A stretch of 64,000 nucleotides of DNA from Zygnema cylindricum (taxonomy: Eukaryota > Streptophyta > Zygnematophyceae > Zygnematales > Zygnemataceae), in NCBI GenBank assembly GCA_037447655.1, contig JBBHKE010000962.1, positions 1-64,000 on the forward strand, given 5' to 3'. This document shows, one piece after another, positions 1 to 10,637 of the stretch. The notes under the pieces are model-generated. The model made no database searches. It was not told the origin of the DNA and saw nothing but the letters and a program-made list of their open reading frames with translations. The translations under genes and the position numbers were made by a program. How positions within the stretch are numbered: the stretch's first letter is position 1; each line of letters starts with the position of its first letter.

Positions 1-585
1 TCGCCACGTGTCATCCGATGTGGCGATGCCCACAAACCGCCGAATTCTTCTTCCGCGATCTCGGCGCTAATTCCGGCCGTCCGATTAAACTCGTATTTGA
101 TCGTAGCCGTAATAAATACATGCGCGGCATTTGTTTCGCTTACGAAATCTATGCGCGGTATTGATTTTTTTTCCGTACCGCAATTCGTAGTTTTACATAC
201 CAGATCTATGTATCTCGTTAATAATTATAGTTAAATGATATATCCTACGAATTATTGTTTAATAAATTATCGTACTATATATTGCGTAAGACTACCTCTA
301 GACTTAACGGCTAAGGCTACCGGCTATCTACTATCTGTCGGCCGGCAGGTACTAGGATCAAATCCTGTGGCCGGCATATATCTTTTAGTAAATAATCCCC
401 TAACTAGTATAAATTTCCCGTAAACCTCAGGATAGCCTAGGTAGCCATGGCTCTAGCTTCCTCTTTAATTTCTCAGTGACTGCGACAAGTTTGAGAGTTT
501 GGAGAGAGAAGTTAGAGGTAGACTGCCTCGGCTTCTTTATTTCTATTCAGACCTAGAAAATACTTTAAAACCATTAATTTCTACA
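1..585 (-). repeat. Copia-A LTR, right-hand part (copy A1)
   Basis: This stretch matches the LTRs of the Copia-A elements at 26168-27215, 31565-32612 and 58467-59508 and ends with the same TTTCTACA terminus. It is cut off by the window start, so the inner end and the element body are not visible. The strand is assumed from the other A copies and cannot be proven here. The LTR abuts Copia-B inside its reverse transcriptase gene, so A1 inserted into B. The five bases after it, ACCTC at 586-590, are the expected target duplication, but the partner lies outside the window. Confidence 0.9.
303..386 (+). other. tRNA-like A-box/B-box segment in Copia-A U3 (antisense)
   Basis: The segment has TTAACGGCTAAGG, resembling a Pol III A box, then about 45 bases later GGATCAAATCC, resembling a B box (T-loop ATCAAAT). 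A TTTT run follows. The same layout occurs at a similar distance from the U3 start in the LTRs of families A, G, H, I and the solo LTR at 47343. The reading strand is opposite to the retrotransposon in those copies. A full cloverleaf is not evident, so a functional tRNA gene is not claimed. Confidence 0.45.
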
Positions 586-1213
586 ACCTCCTCCTCTAAC
601 TAACCATTCAAGAACGTCGTCTCAATGTCCATTTGGTGAATGTGCTTTTTGCCAACAGCGGCAATAGGAATAATCATCCTCAATGAATCAAACTTCACTA
701 CCGGTGCATATGTCTCTGTATAATCTACTCCTTCCCGTTGTTGAAAACCCTTACAAACAAGTCGAGCCTTATGTTTTACTATTTCCCACGATGCACCAGT
801 TTTAGTTTTAAAAATCCACTTTGCATTAATAGCATTTTTATCCTTTGATAAACTTACCTTCCTAAATGTTCGGTTGTCAATAATAGTTTGAAGTTCTCTT
901 TTCCACGCCGGTTTCCAATGTTTCTCCCAATCGCATGATTTTCGTGCTTCCACATACGATTGAGGATCGTCGGCATATTATCGCATAATGATTGCTATAA
1001 AAGAAAATCATTCCCCCTCGCCGCCGAAATAAAATAATACGAGTTCTCCACATTTCCCTTTCTATCAAAGGAAAGGCGAGCTGGTTTCTTTCCCCTATTT
1101 CCTCGCATACTCCTCCTTGGCTCAAATTCGTTCTCCTCCTTCGCCGGTGCCTCCTCAATAATATTTGGTTCAGTCGATTTAGAAGACGAAGATTTCCTCG
1201 TGTGCGAAGACAT
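586..1213 (-). pseudogene. Copia-B linker and start of reverse transcriptase (broken)
   Basis: The readable part at 600-953 contains the canonical start of a Copia reverse transcriptase: the AKWIFKTK segment, ARLVCKGFQQREG and MDIETTFLNG. The catalytic YVDD block is absent because Copia-A1 interrupts the gene right after a LEEEV segment. The codon after FLNG is a stop (TAG) where related elements usually have Asp or Glu. Upstream, 995-1213 is a charged Ser/Lys/Glu-rich linker, normal between integrase and RT in this superfamily. It cannot make an active polymerase. Confidence 0.85.
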
Positions 1214-2493
1214 TCAAGTTTTCGCTTCGTGAATCCCCACCAATGTTACCAAAATTTACATTTTCCATAATTTTATTTTTTCTCCTTTTAACATTGGAGG
1301 TGGATTCTGGCTCAATTTCGGAATCGGAACCCTCAATGTCATTAAGATCACCAATTTTAAATTCTTCATGAAAATCAAGATTAGAATGTCGCTTAGCCGA
1401 TCGAGAGATTGTGGATAATAAATCCTCGTGAAAATCCACATAGATATTTTGAATAAGATCATATACTCGATAAAGACTCCTTTTCGAGCTATACCCCACA
1501 AAGTATCCACTCCAACTCCTCGATGCAAATTTACTCTTTTTTTTGTGATTGAATCTAAACCGATGCACGACATCCCCAAATCCGAATGTGGTGAAGGGTA
1601 GGTTTGCCGCCTTACCACAATTCGTGTGGAGTTTTGTCACCCGAAACCGATGTAATCCTCCGGTTGCAAATATAATTAGCCGTCAAGATAGCATCGCCCC
1701 ATAAATTAATGCTCCTCTCGAATCTGTGTACCATGGATCGTACCATTTCGCAAAGAGTACGGTTCTTCCTCTCGGCAACGCCATTAGATTCTGGTGAGTA
1801 TGATGCGGTATGTTGGTGAGAAATTCCCCACTCTTTACAATAAGGATCAAAAGCAAGAAATTCATCTCCATTATTCGATCTAATAGATTTTAGCTTTCTC
1901 TCACTTTGCCTTTCGGCCATCACATGCCACTCTTGAAAGCGTAAAAATGCTTTGGATTTGTGTTTAAGTAATATTACCCATGTGAAGCGAGAGAAGTCGT
2001 CCACCAACACCATAATATATTTGTTTCCACCAATCGTTTCCGGTTTTACGTCCCCACATAAATGAATATGCACTAGATCAAGCGGGTGCTTAGATCGATG
2101 CATTGGATCCTTAGCCGGATGTGACTTTCGAATTTGTCTCCCCTTACTACATCCCTCACACCCGTTAATTTTCTCTCCCGACGCCAAATCTAGACCCTTT
2201 ACGCACCCATTTTTTATCATCCGTCGTAAACTCCCTTCGAATGTGTGACACATGCAATGGTGCCACAAAGTTAGATCCCCTTTTAATTCATAAATTTGCG
2301 AAATTATAACGCCCGAAATTGGGGGGGAATGATGCCGACGCCATAACAAACAACTATGCATCAAATCTGTGACTTCTCTTTCGCCAATGTGTACGCTGTC
2401 AGATCGTACGATTTTTATAAATGAATCGTCGTACGCTAGTACGCTTCCACATGCGGGTTGATATGCGGCACAATAAGAAGGTTCACTGAACAT
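1179..2493 (-). pseudogene. Copia-B integrase (GAG-pre-integrase plus core), frameshifted
   Basis: Two overlapping frames, 1612-2493 and 1179-1640, together cover a Copia integrase. The GAG-pre-integrase zinc finger is seen as WHHCMCHTFEGSL followed by GCEGC (H, H, C, C). The core has HIHLCGD for the first Asp, SNNGDEF where related copies have SDNGGEF, and SPESNGVAERKNRT for the Glu. The second catalytic Asp of the D-D-35-E triad is therefore Asn here, an extra lesion besides the frameshift near 1630. Downstream the frame continues into the usual integrase tail (FVGYSSK, YRVYDL). Confidence 0.87.
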
Positions 2494-2808
2494 TCACGTA
2501 CGTATAAAACATTAATTAGTTTAGCTTGCGTCACTTTTTCAATTCCACATGCGTCTTAAACTAGAAGATCCAAACGTACAGTACCAACTGTACTTATCGA
2601 AATAACTTGTCCACTTGCGAGAATCATTTTTTTTGGTACCGTAAGTTCACGCATGTCGTCAAAAAGTGAAGCGTCAATACATACATGATGTGACGCGCTT
2701 GAATCAATAATCCAATCTTTTTAGTGTAGTGTAGCACCTGCCAAAAGATCAAGCGATAACTTAAGGGCGGAAAATATTTGCGTGCCTTCGCCTCTTTCAA
2801 AATATTCG
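2494..2808 (-). pseudogene. Copia-B protease region, degenerate
   Basis: Translating the minus strand across 2695-2714 gives WIIDSSAS followed by HHVC, aligned with the WIIDSGAS active site of Copia aspartic proteases. The active-site Gly is replaced by Ser, which should abolish activity. Further on DMRELTVPK and VISISTVGTVRLDLL match the Copia-C protease. Stops and frame changes break both ends. It sits between gag and integrase as expected. Confidence 0.75.
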
Positions 2809-4271
2809 TCACCCATGAAGTGTCCTCCTCCTCTTCCATGGCGGCTCCAGGACAACCGCGGCCGCCAAGACGACTGCGGCCGCGATTACGGTATTGGCCG
2901 CCGCCGTCTCCTCCACCACGGCGGTCTCCTCTACCGCCGACGCCTCCACTATCGGCCTACGAATAACATTGGGGACTAATATGGCCCCATTTCCCGCATA
3001 AATGACATTGGCGCTCCTAATCTGAATAAGAGGACGCCATGTGGCCGAGTTTACCACACTGAAAACAGACAATATTAGATAGATCTGAATATCCAGAGTG
3101 GGCAAGAGATTTTCGACCCTTTTTTGCCCTCTCCCCCTTTTCCCCCCGGACTTCCCCCTCTTCTTCCTCCTCTTCGTTGAAGATAAATTAGATCGGGCGT
3201 TTCCGGTGCCATGGCATTGAGGGGAGCGGTCGGTTAGGTTCCCCTCGATAAGCTCGGTTGATTCGCCTCGGTCGATTTGAGGAATGTGATGATCGAGTCC
3301 AAAGTATTCGAATCCCTTAGTAAGAGAATGTCCCTTAGATGTATCATTTTCTCCGATAAGGCATGGGTGAAGACCGATGCCTTATCATTCTCTTCAATAA
3401 ATTTTCCCAAATTTGCGAGTTGCTCAATAATAATATTATATCTCTTTGCGGCCTCATCGATTGATTCATTTGGTTTCATTATGAAAGATGCATAATTGGT
3501 ATAAATGTGTTGCCCCTTGTTTTGAAGGCTCTTCTCAAAATGATTTTCAAGGGCCACCCAACAATCATCGGCGAACCTTTGGGTAAGAAATAGATCGTGA
3601 ATAGAAGTGCTACATGATTAGAATAAACCGCCAACGGCTGAAAGATTTTTCTTCGTCCACACTTGATAAGCTTTCCGATCCGAGGTAGGCATCTTCTCCA
3701 CCCCTTTTACCACCTTCCAAGGTTGTTTTAATTTAAATTGACCTTTGATATATTTTTTCCACGATTGATAGTGTGTTCTATTGAGAATGACGATTTTTCC
3801 GAACATACATTCAACTTGTTCGTCCCCTTCGCTCTAATCATGAAGATCGAAATCGTCATCGATGGGAAGTTTCCTCTTTCGAATCGATTCCCTCCTCTCC
3901 TCCTCATCTCCTGCATCTTCTTCCATATCAACGACGCTTTGTGTTGAAGGGGATCTCCAAAAAATGGAGGTCTCAAGACATGGTTCGCCTCTCAGATTCG
4001 TTGATCAACATAACGGAAAGACCATCCATCAGTTTTTGAAGACGATCTTCCATCGCGTCATCTTCCTCCTTCTTTTTCCCTTTATTCTCCTTCTTTTGTC
4101 CGAACGGATCGACCGGAACGGCTTCCTCAAAAGATTTGCCGGTGAAAGCAAATGGAGTTTCTACTTCTGGATCCGACGATGATTCAGATTGGTTGGATCC
4201 GGAGGTCGAGGAATCATCGTAGAAGAAGAAGGCATCATACGAGAAGGGGTATTTTTCTTCTCTCTCCCCAT
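2809..4271 (-). pseudogene. Copia-B gag, degenerate
   Basis: The probable start codon is at 4269-4271, giving MGREKKNTPS, close to MGRKNNRNTPS at the start of Copia-C gag. The UBN2-type gag body is recognisable at 3618-3806 (the SWKKYIKGQF segment) and 3234-3557 (NKGQHIYTNYASFI, ANLGKFIEENDKASVF). The C-terminal part, around 2809-3230, is a Gly/Arg-rich tail read in mixed frames. Several stops are present. Gag would have formed the cytoplasmic particle. Confidence 0.82.
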
Positions 4272-4316
4272 GGCGGCCAAACTAGCCACCCTTCTACACC
4301 TCAATGGAGCACACAG

Positions 4317-4328
4317 GCTCGGATACCA
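4317..4328 (-). other. Copia-B primer binding site (initiator tRNA-Met 3' end)
   Basis: Reading the minus strand gives TGGTATCCGAGC two bases after the LTR end. This is the standard plant retrotransposon primer site TGGTATCAGAGC with one difference. It contrasts with the Copia-A/G/H/I families, which prime on the anticodon arm of the same tRNA. Confidence 0.85.
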
Positions 4329-4330
4329 CT

Positions 4331-4803
4331 TGAAAGGATCTTACACAAAAAATCAGAGTGCAAAACTACAACGGGAGCATTTAAAAAAATATTTACACGA
4401 GAGAGAGCTGTCCACAAAAGCGAATATATTTCATAGACATTTTCTCCCATAAAATGATTAAGTCCCCCCTCCCTCTAAGCTGCAGTATATAGTAGTACAA
4501 TTGTAACGTCACTTCATCAAACTAAAATAACCAAACCAAAATATAAAGTGCGCACGAAGTGCATACCAATCAAATCGGGTCTACACGCGAAACAACATAG
4601 TACTAATGTACTAAACATTCGTATAACCAAACGTACACACCAAACGACAACTGAACCTGGTCAACGCAAAACCAAATCTACGCGAGACCAGGAACCTAGG
4701 AAACGTACAAAAACAAAATAACAACCACAGAATCTTGAAGAAGAGACAAACTATTCGGTCACGCGACAGACCGCGGCGACCGATTACAAATTTTGACTCA
4801 ACA
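4331..4803 (-). repeat. Copia-B 5' LTR
   Basis: The inner end is fixed by the adjacent primer site; on the minus strand the LTR ends GATCCTTTCA. The outer end is inferred from a TGTTGAGTCAAAATTTG start on the minus strand at 4803. No second copy lies in the window because the element is truncated at the other end, so the outer boundary is provisional. Confidence 0.65.
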
Positions 4804-4900
4804 GTTATTGGTTACATGTTACTTATAAGTGTAGAGAAATTAAAGTTGTAAGGAAAAAAATAGTGTTTTGTAGCGCTATTCCGAGTTCAATGGCATAAAG

Positions 4901-5874
4901 TGAAACAATATTAGTGGTTCGAACATATTGGTAAATGGGTATTTAAGTTTTACGAATATAAATTTTTGAATTTGGTAGACTTCCGCGAAAGAATCGCACG
5001 ATTTTGGAGTTGTATTTTAAAAGATATAGTGATTGGTGTATTTAGGCGATAGCGCGAGGTCAAATGACGAGTGGGTGTTCATTGTAACGGGTTAAGGGTC
5101 AAACTAGCCGCGGAATTTCAGGCGCACGTTTTAAAAGTACCAAATGAATCAATATTTCGTTTGGTACGCACAATGGTTCGTTTCGTACATTTTTTAGTAC
5201 GAAACGTCACTTTCACTTTCTGGAATTTCGTAGGTAGTTTCGCGTGTGAAATTTGCAACGCACGTTAGTGCGAAGTCGCGTTTCGTTTGGCGCGCACTTT
5301 TGCATGTAAATTTTACGTAGTGAAATGTAGCGTTTGATTGGTTAGTAAATCTTACGTAGTTAGTAAGAGATTACGCACGTTTTTGCATTGGCCAGTATGA
5401 GTCTTTGCTAATTAATGATTAGCTCAAGTAAAACCTGTTCAACGGAGTGTTGACTCTAGCTTGGCTAGTCGAGGGCAATGATGGATAAATTGGGAAGTCG
5501 AAGAGAAAAGTAGACATCTTTTCATTTGGGAAAAGTTTGTGGAAATTCAGACTGATTTTAGTCCTCAGCGATTAAAACCGAATTGGAGCGATGACATTTT
5601 TGCACTTAAATCTCTTACTAACTAAGTAGGTTTTTAGTTGTTAAGAGATAGAATTATTAAGAGTGGAGAGTAGTGGAAAACACTTTCAAAGAAGGGTTGA
5701 GTCACCAAGGCAAGAGACCAAGCTAATGTTATGTGGACAAAAGCTTCTTCTAATTTAAGGTTTATCCTTATGAGAGTGCTTTCCAATGTGGATGTGAATT
5801 TTCCAATGTGTCGAATGTGTGGTTGAAATCGGTTGTAGTAATGGGATTTTTGAGAGGTAGGAGATCCTATTACA
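4901..5874 (+). repeat. Gypsy-E 5' LTR
   Basis: Starts TGAAACAATATTAG and ends TATTACA directly before the primer site. It aligns along its length with 13039-13750 plus 14570-14814. It contains a perfect 8-bp stem, TTTCGTAC paired with GTACGAAA around 5186-5211, that is also present in the 3' LTR with one change. Confidence 0.85.
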
Positions 5875-5876
5875 TA

Positions 5877-5888
5877 TGGTATCAGAAC
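5877..5888 (+). other. Gypsy-E primer binding site
   Basis: TGGTATCAGAAC lies two bases after the LTR end. It matches the 3' end of initiator tRNA-Met (TGGTATCAGAGC) at all but one position. Confidence 0.88.
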
Positions 5889-6488
5889 TTTGGTTAGAAA
5901 CCATGGAGAAGTTTGCTCACCCGAAAATGGATTGCCGTGACCGTGAGGGTGCTCTCACTTGTGTCAGTAGAACCACAATGTGAAGTGGTAGGGGATTGGA
6001 GGGAAACTAAGTGACCACCCTGCCAGCGGCCACTGGTTACATGTATGGCGTGCTTAGGTCCTAAGGACTAAGGCGGGGTGGGCAGTGTAGCCACTGCTGA
6101 AACTCACTCCAATTACCTAGAGGCCAAACAAACTTGCCTTCTTCTAGCGATGATTCATGTCTATAGGGAGGGCTTAAAGCCATGAAGGGTGAGGATTTGA
6201 GGATTAGAGATTAAAAGGTCATGATGTAGTGGGAAATGGGAAATTTGCTAATGGAGTTGAAAGAAAGTGGAGTATTTTACTTCTTCAAGAACAAAGGAGT
6301 CGAGAAATGACTTAAAAATTTTCAAACCTTAAATTGTTACCTTTGAGAGCTTTTCAATTTTGTTGTTGCAAAATTTGTGGGGAAATTTTTACCTTTCTGC
6401 ATCAATATTTTGGAAATTGAAAAATTGAATTTGCACTAACTTACTTTTAATGTCTTATTGATTTTTCAGATTTTTATCTTTTATTTTT
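5889..6488 (+). other. Gypsy-E leader, no readable gene
   Basis: About 600 bases between primer site and the first long gag frame. A possible early start, ATGGAGAAGTTTGCTCACCC at 5903, is soon broken by stops. I see no other feature; it is probably leader plus the eroded N-terminus of gag. Confidence 0.5.
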
Positions 6489-7790
6489 TTGAAGGATTTG
6501 TTAAAGAGAGGAAATCTTGGATTGGAGCAATCTGAAGACTTCAAATCTGCAACAAATTTCTTTGGGAAATTATATTCCATCTTTCTTTTTGCTGGATTTC
6601 ATTTTGTGATAAATGCACATTCTGCATGGAAACGTCAAATGGAGAATGCTTTGAATGTATTGAAGAAGTGTATTGTGAAATTGGCCAAAATATTTAATAA
6701 TCATGCTGCTATTGTGGATGAAACAAGTTCTGAATTGAAGAGTGAATTGAAGGATCTTAAGGAAAATGATAATATTTCAAATCAAAAATTGGATGAGCTA
6801 ATTAATTTAATTCACACCATAAATGATGTTAATGACCAAAAAGATGAGAGAAGTAAGAGAAATGCTAGTTTCAAGAAGGATGATCACGGTAGACCTAAGA
6901 AGATAAGAGATCTAAAGTTGTCTATTGGTGAGACACCATCCTTTGATGGTAAGAAAATTGATGAGTTAGATGTTTGGATTTTTCATATGGAGTGTTATTT
7001 AGAATCTAGAAATTGTGATCGTGATGATTACACTTCTTTTGCTGTTAGCTGTTTGAAAGGTGATGCTCAGATTTGGTATTACACTTAGATAAGGTCTAAT
7101 TTGATTCCTAATAATGCTAATTGTGAAGCTTTTAAAACCGAGATCAAATCGCGTTTTTTGTGTGTCACTTAAAAATTCAGAATGGAAGAAAGGTGCGTGA
7201 ACTATAAGCAGACTAGATCAGTGAAAGATTATATTGTGTAATTTGACTCATCTAGCATTCATGTCATAGGTTTGACTGATGAAATGGCTAGGTTGCATTT
7301 CTTGAACTATCTGAATCCTATATTGAAATCAGAACTGAAACATCAAAATTTTATTAATTTGAACGAATTACAAGATAAGCCATTGGAATTAGAGAATCAG
7401 TTGGGGTATAATCGGGAAACTCGATCATTTAGGGGTAATTTGAATGAAGTATTAGAATGGGGTGAAGAGGAATTTGTTAAAAAAGGTCTAAATGCGGGTC
7501 TGGTGAATATGCACAATATTTTCAGAGGAAATCACAAAGGTGGACAAAGTGTTGATGCAAGAAACAAATTTAACAATAGAGGTGGATACATATAGAGTCT
7601 TAAACCAAGTATTAATGCTAAAAAACCCAATCTTAGCATATTAGATGCAGTATCTGTCAGAAAAAATAGGTCATAGGGCATTTGAGTGTGCACACTTGAA
7701 GAAAATTAACTGTTATAACTGTGAAGAGGAGTGACATTTCAGCAGAGAGTGCAAGAAATCCGAAAAAGAAGTCACTTGTTTTAAATAGGG
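6489..7790 (+). pseudogene. Gypsy-E gag with CCHC knuckle, broken
   Basis: The frame at 6489-7088 has a Lys/Glu-rich coiled-coil-like segment followed by a retrotransposon gag core (PSFDGKKIDELDVWIFHME, then LKGDAQIWYY). Homology continues through stops to 7272-7595 (LTDEMARLHFLNYLNP). The nucleocapsid knuckle is seen at about 7710-7750 as CYNC, then four codons, H, then four codons, C. One of those codons is a stop (GAGTGACAT), so the knuckle is interrupted. At least four in-frame stops remove function. Confidence 0.85.
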
Positions 7791-7944
7791 AGGTCCAGAT
7801 CATTACGCTAACGACTCTACATATAAGGGATCTCTAAAAACAATTGATGTCAATAAAAGTTCTTCTGGAAAATATTGTATTATAGCTAGCTGAGCAAGAA
7901 GCCCAGGAGGTGGGAAACCGAAAGGGCTAGCTGAAAGTCCTAAG

Positions 7945-8535
7945 TTGAGTCGACCAGATCCAGAGGTTAAAGAGTTAAATCCGGAGGGCAAGCTAATAAA
8001 TGGAAAGGCTAAGATAGCTGAATTTATTATGATTCTATCTATACTCCATTGTTTCAACAATCCTTTTGATGAAACTCTTAACAACAGACCTATGTTAAGA
8101 CAATTAAGTAACGATGACACCAGACATAGTTTGATCATATTCGAGTCTTTAGTTGAATGGAAACCATTGAGAGTTATGGTAGATTCAGGTGCTACACATG
8201 ATTTTATTTCACATAAGTTTTAAGAGGAAAATAAAATTCCTACAATCATAAAGGAAAAACCTTTGCATGTTCAGATGGCAAATGGTAATAAGTCCACATT
8301 AGATTTACAAACTAGCATAATAGAAGTTGATATCGAAGGTTATAAAATGAAAGTTGTGTGTGAAATAATGAATTTGGGTTGTGAGGAGCTAATATCGAGA
8401 AAGCCTTGGTTAACTCAATATAACCAACAAATTAATTAGGAAACTAACACCTTGAGAGTGAAGTTTGAGAACATCAGGAGGGTTTTGTAAGCATTACCTT
8501 CAAAAAAACTGGATAGGAATCATATAAAAACATAA
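7945..8535 (+). pseudogene. Gypsy-E aspartic protease, broken
   Basis: VMVDSGATHDFIS at about 8176-8214 is the active site of a retroviral-type aspartic protease (DSGA). Beyond a stop at 8221 the same frame continues with LHVQMANGNK and ends with EELISRKPWLTQY, which aligns with the usual ILGxxWL close of the domain. The protease would have cleaved the Gag-Pol precursor. Confidence 0.83.
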
Positions 8536-8540
8536 CCAAA

Positions 8541-9615
8541 TTGGTAGTGGAAGGTTTAATTTATGCTAAACAATTTAAAAAGCATTTAAAAGATAAAACA
8601 AATCATGTTTTCTTATTAGTTGTAACTGAGGCATTTACTGATGAAGGGGGGGGAGAAAACACTAACATTGATGTTATTCCTAAGTCAGACACGACTAAAA
8701 ATCTTGAAAAACAAAAATCTGATTTTGTAACTGACATAAATACATTTGATGTTGATGTTAAAGATTTGATTTTTGAATATCAAGATGTTTTCCCAAGTGA
8801 TTTACCCTCAAGAAGGCCACCTTCCCGAGATATGGAACATGTTATTAACCTTGAACCTGGATGTAATCCTCCTGTCACGGGAATTTATAAGCACAGTTTC
8901 TTTGAGCACAATGAGTTAAAGAAACAGATCAAGGAGCTTCTGGAGAAAAAACATATTCAGCCCAGCAAATCACTATACGGAGCTCTAATTATTTTTGTCA
9001 AAAAGAAGGACGGAACATTGAGAATGTGTGTCGACTATCATAGTCTGAACAAGATTACGATGAAGGATAAGTATCCGTTACCTTTAATTCGTGATTTGAT
9101 AGATCATTTGAAAGGTGCAAAAATATTTTTTCTTTGATTGATCTGCGTAGTGGCTTTAATCGGGTGCCAATTAGAACCAGAGATGTTGACAAAACTGCTT
9201 TTAAAACTAGAGCGGTCATTTTGAATTTATAGTGATGCCATTTGGTTTGACGAATGCACCGCCTACTTATCAAAGATTAATGAACCAAACCTTTTTCAGA
9301 TTATATAGATGAATTTGCTTAGGTGTTTATAGATGATATTCTAATTTACAGCAAATCAAAAAGACAACATGTAATTAATTTAACAAAAGTGTTGAGAAGG
9401 TTAAGGGAAAGAAAAGTATATGGAAAATTGTCAAAAACCAGTTTTTTTAAAAGTGAACGATTATTTTTGGGACATATAGTAAGTGGGGAAGGTGATAAAA
9501 CAGATCGATCCAAAATTATTGCAATTGGAAGCAACCCACTAATGTTACAGAAGTTAGATCATTTTTGGGATTGGCCAGTTATTTTAGGAAATTTATCAAG
9601 AACTTCAGTATGATC
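8541..9615 (+). pseudogene. Gypsy-E reverse transcriptase, frameshifted
   Basis: The first half reads intact: [54 protein letters not shown] frameshift at about 9128 precedes SGFNRVPIRTRDVDKTAF and [17 protein letters not shown]. The catalytic box is FIDDILIYS at about 9326-9352, the Gypsy form of YVDD, in another frame. LGHIVSGEG marks the connection region. All key motifs are visible but split over three frames. Confidence 0.9.
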
Positions 9616-10129
9616 GCCGCATCTTTGACGGATTTACTTTGGGAGAATGAGACGTTTGTGTGGGGAGCCGATCAAGATAGAGTTTTTGAGGAACTTAAGG
9701 GAAGTTGACCTTTGCCCCTACACTGGTGTATCCTGATCTTGCTAGGGAATTTGAAGTTCTGATCACTATTGATGTAACTGATAAAGGTTTAGATGCAGTC
9801 ATAAGTCAAAAAGTCGGCAAACTTTTTCATCGTATTGCTTTTGAGTCCAGGAAATTCATGATGGCGAAAAAAACTATCCAACACAGGAAAAAAAAATACT
9901 TGCAATTGTTTATGCATTGATGAAATGGCGTTGTTATTGGTATAATAAAAAATCTACAGTTCACTGTTTTAATAAGGCACTCCCCTATCTGCAACGATTA
10001 AGTGATGCACAGATTATGACTGGCAGACATGTTAGATGGATGCAAAAATTGGCATATTTGAAATTTAATGTCAAACATTTTCCTAAAAAGACAAATATAG
10101 TCGTAGATCCTTTAAATAGATATTTTTAA
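9616..10129 (+). pseudogene. Gypsy-E RNase H, broken
   Basis: Frames 9705-9920 and 9917-10129 together cover the Gypsy RNase H. ITIDVTDKGLDAVISQ aligns with the canonical TDASxxGxGAVLxQ; the active Asp is kept. The second part, GRHVRWMQKLAYLKFNVKHF followed by KKTNIVVDPLNRY, matches the usual RW...HxPGKxNxVADxLSR close. The domain is split by a frameshift around 9915. Confidence 0.85.
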
Positions 10130-10339
10130 ATAAGTGTGATGGTTCGAGATTAACTTTCTTTAGATGCTGTTAGAAATGGTTATGATAAAGATCCTTATTT
10201 TGCTGTGATTTGCAAGAATATTTCGGGAGGGAATTTTGACCCATTGAATGAGAGGCATGTCAAAAACTTTAGAATAGAAGATTGTTTTTTATATTTAAGA
10301 ACACGGGATAGATTATGCATTCCTGAAATGGGAGACTTA

Positions 10340-10637
10340 AGAAACCAACATTTATAGGAAGTCCATTAGCATTTAGGACATCTAGGTTGAGATAAAACTC
10401 TTAGTCTATTGCTGAGTAAATTGTTTTGGCCAGGGATGGCAAATGAGGTGTCGAAACACGTGGAAAGTTGTGTCCATTGCCAACAGAGTAAACCTAGTAA
10501 CCAAAAACCTAGAGGTCTCTTAAAACCTTTACATATCCCTCAAACACCATTGGAATATGTCAATATAGATTTTTTTTTGTCTATTGGCCAGCTACATCTA
10601 GAAGAAATGACACTATCATGGTCGTAGACGATAAGTT
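10340..10637 (+). pseudogene. Gypsy-E integrase, N-terminal half
   Basis: The zinc-binding H2C2 module is visible from about 10360 (HLGH, then CVHCQQSK at 10471-10494). The core begins with LEYVNIDFF, which supplies the first catalytic Asp. The frame ends at 10637, where a solo LTR has entered; coding similarity resumes at 11936. Confidence 0.83.

Larger units (their letters stand above)
586..4803 (-). mobile_element. Copia-B retrotransposon remnant, truncated by Copia-A1
   Basis: On the minus strand this holds, in order, a 5' LTR (4331-4803), primer site, gag, protease, integrase and the first part of reverse transcriptase. It then stops where the Copia-A1 LTR begins at 585. The domain order gag-PR-IN-RT defines the Copia (Ty1) superfamily. 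Multiple stops and frameshifts make it a pseudo-element. The proteins are clearly related to Copia-C at 19011-23898, as seen in the shared gag start MGR, the WHVMAERQ segment of integrase and the GFQQREG segment of reverse transcriptase. Confidence 0.9.

Noticed and set aside
303-386. A genuine tRNA gene
   Set aside because: A-box and B-box-like words are present, but a complete cloverleaf with acceptor stem and anticodon arm is not; reported as tRNA-like only.
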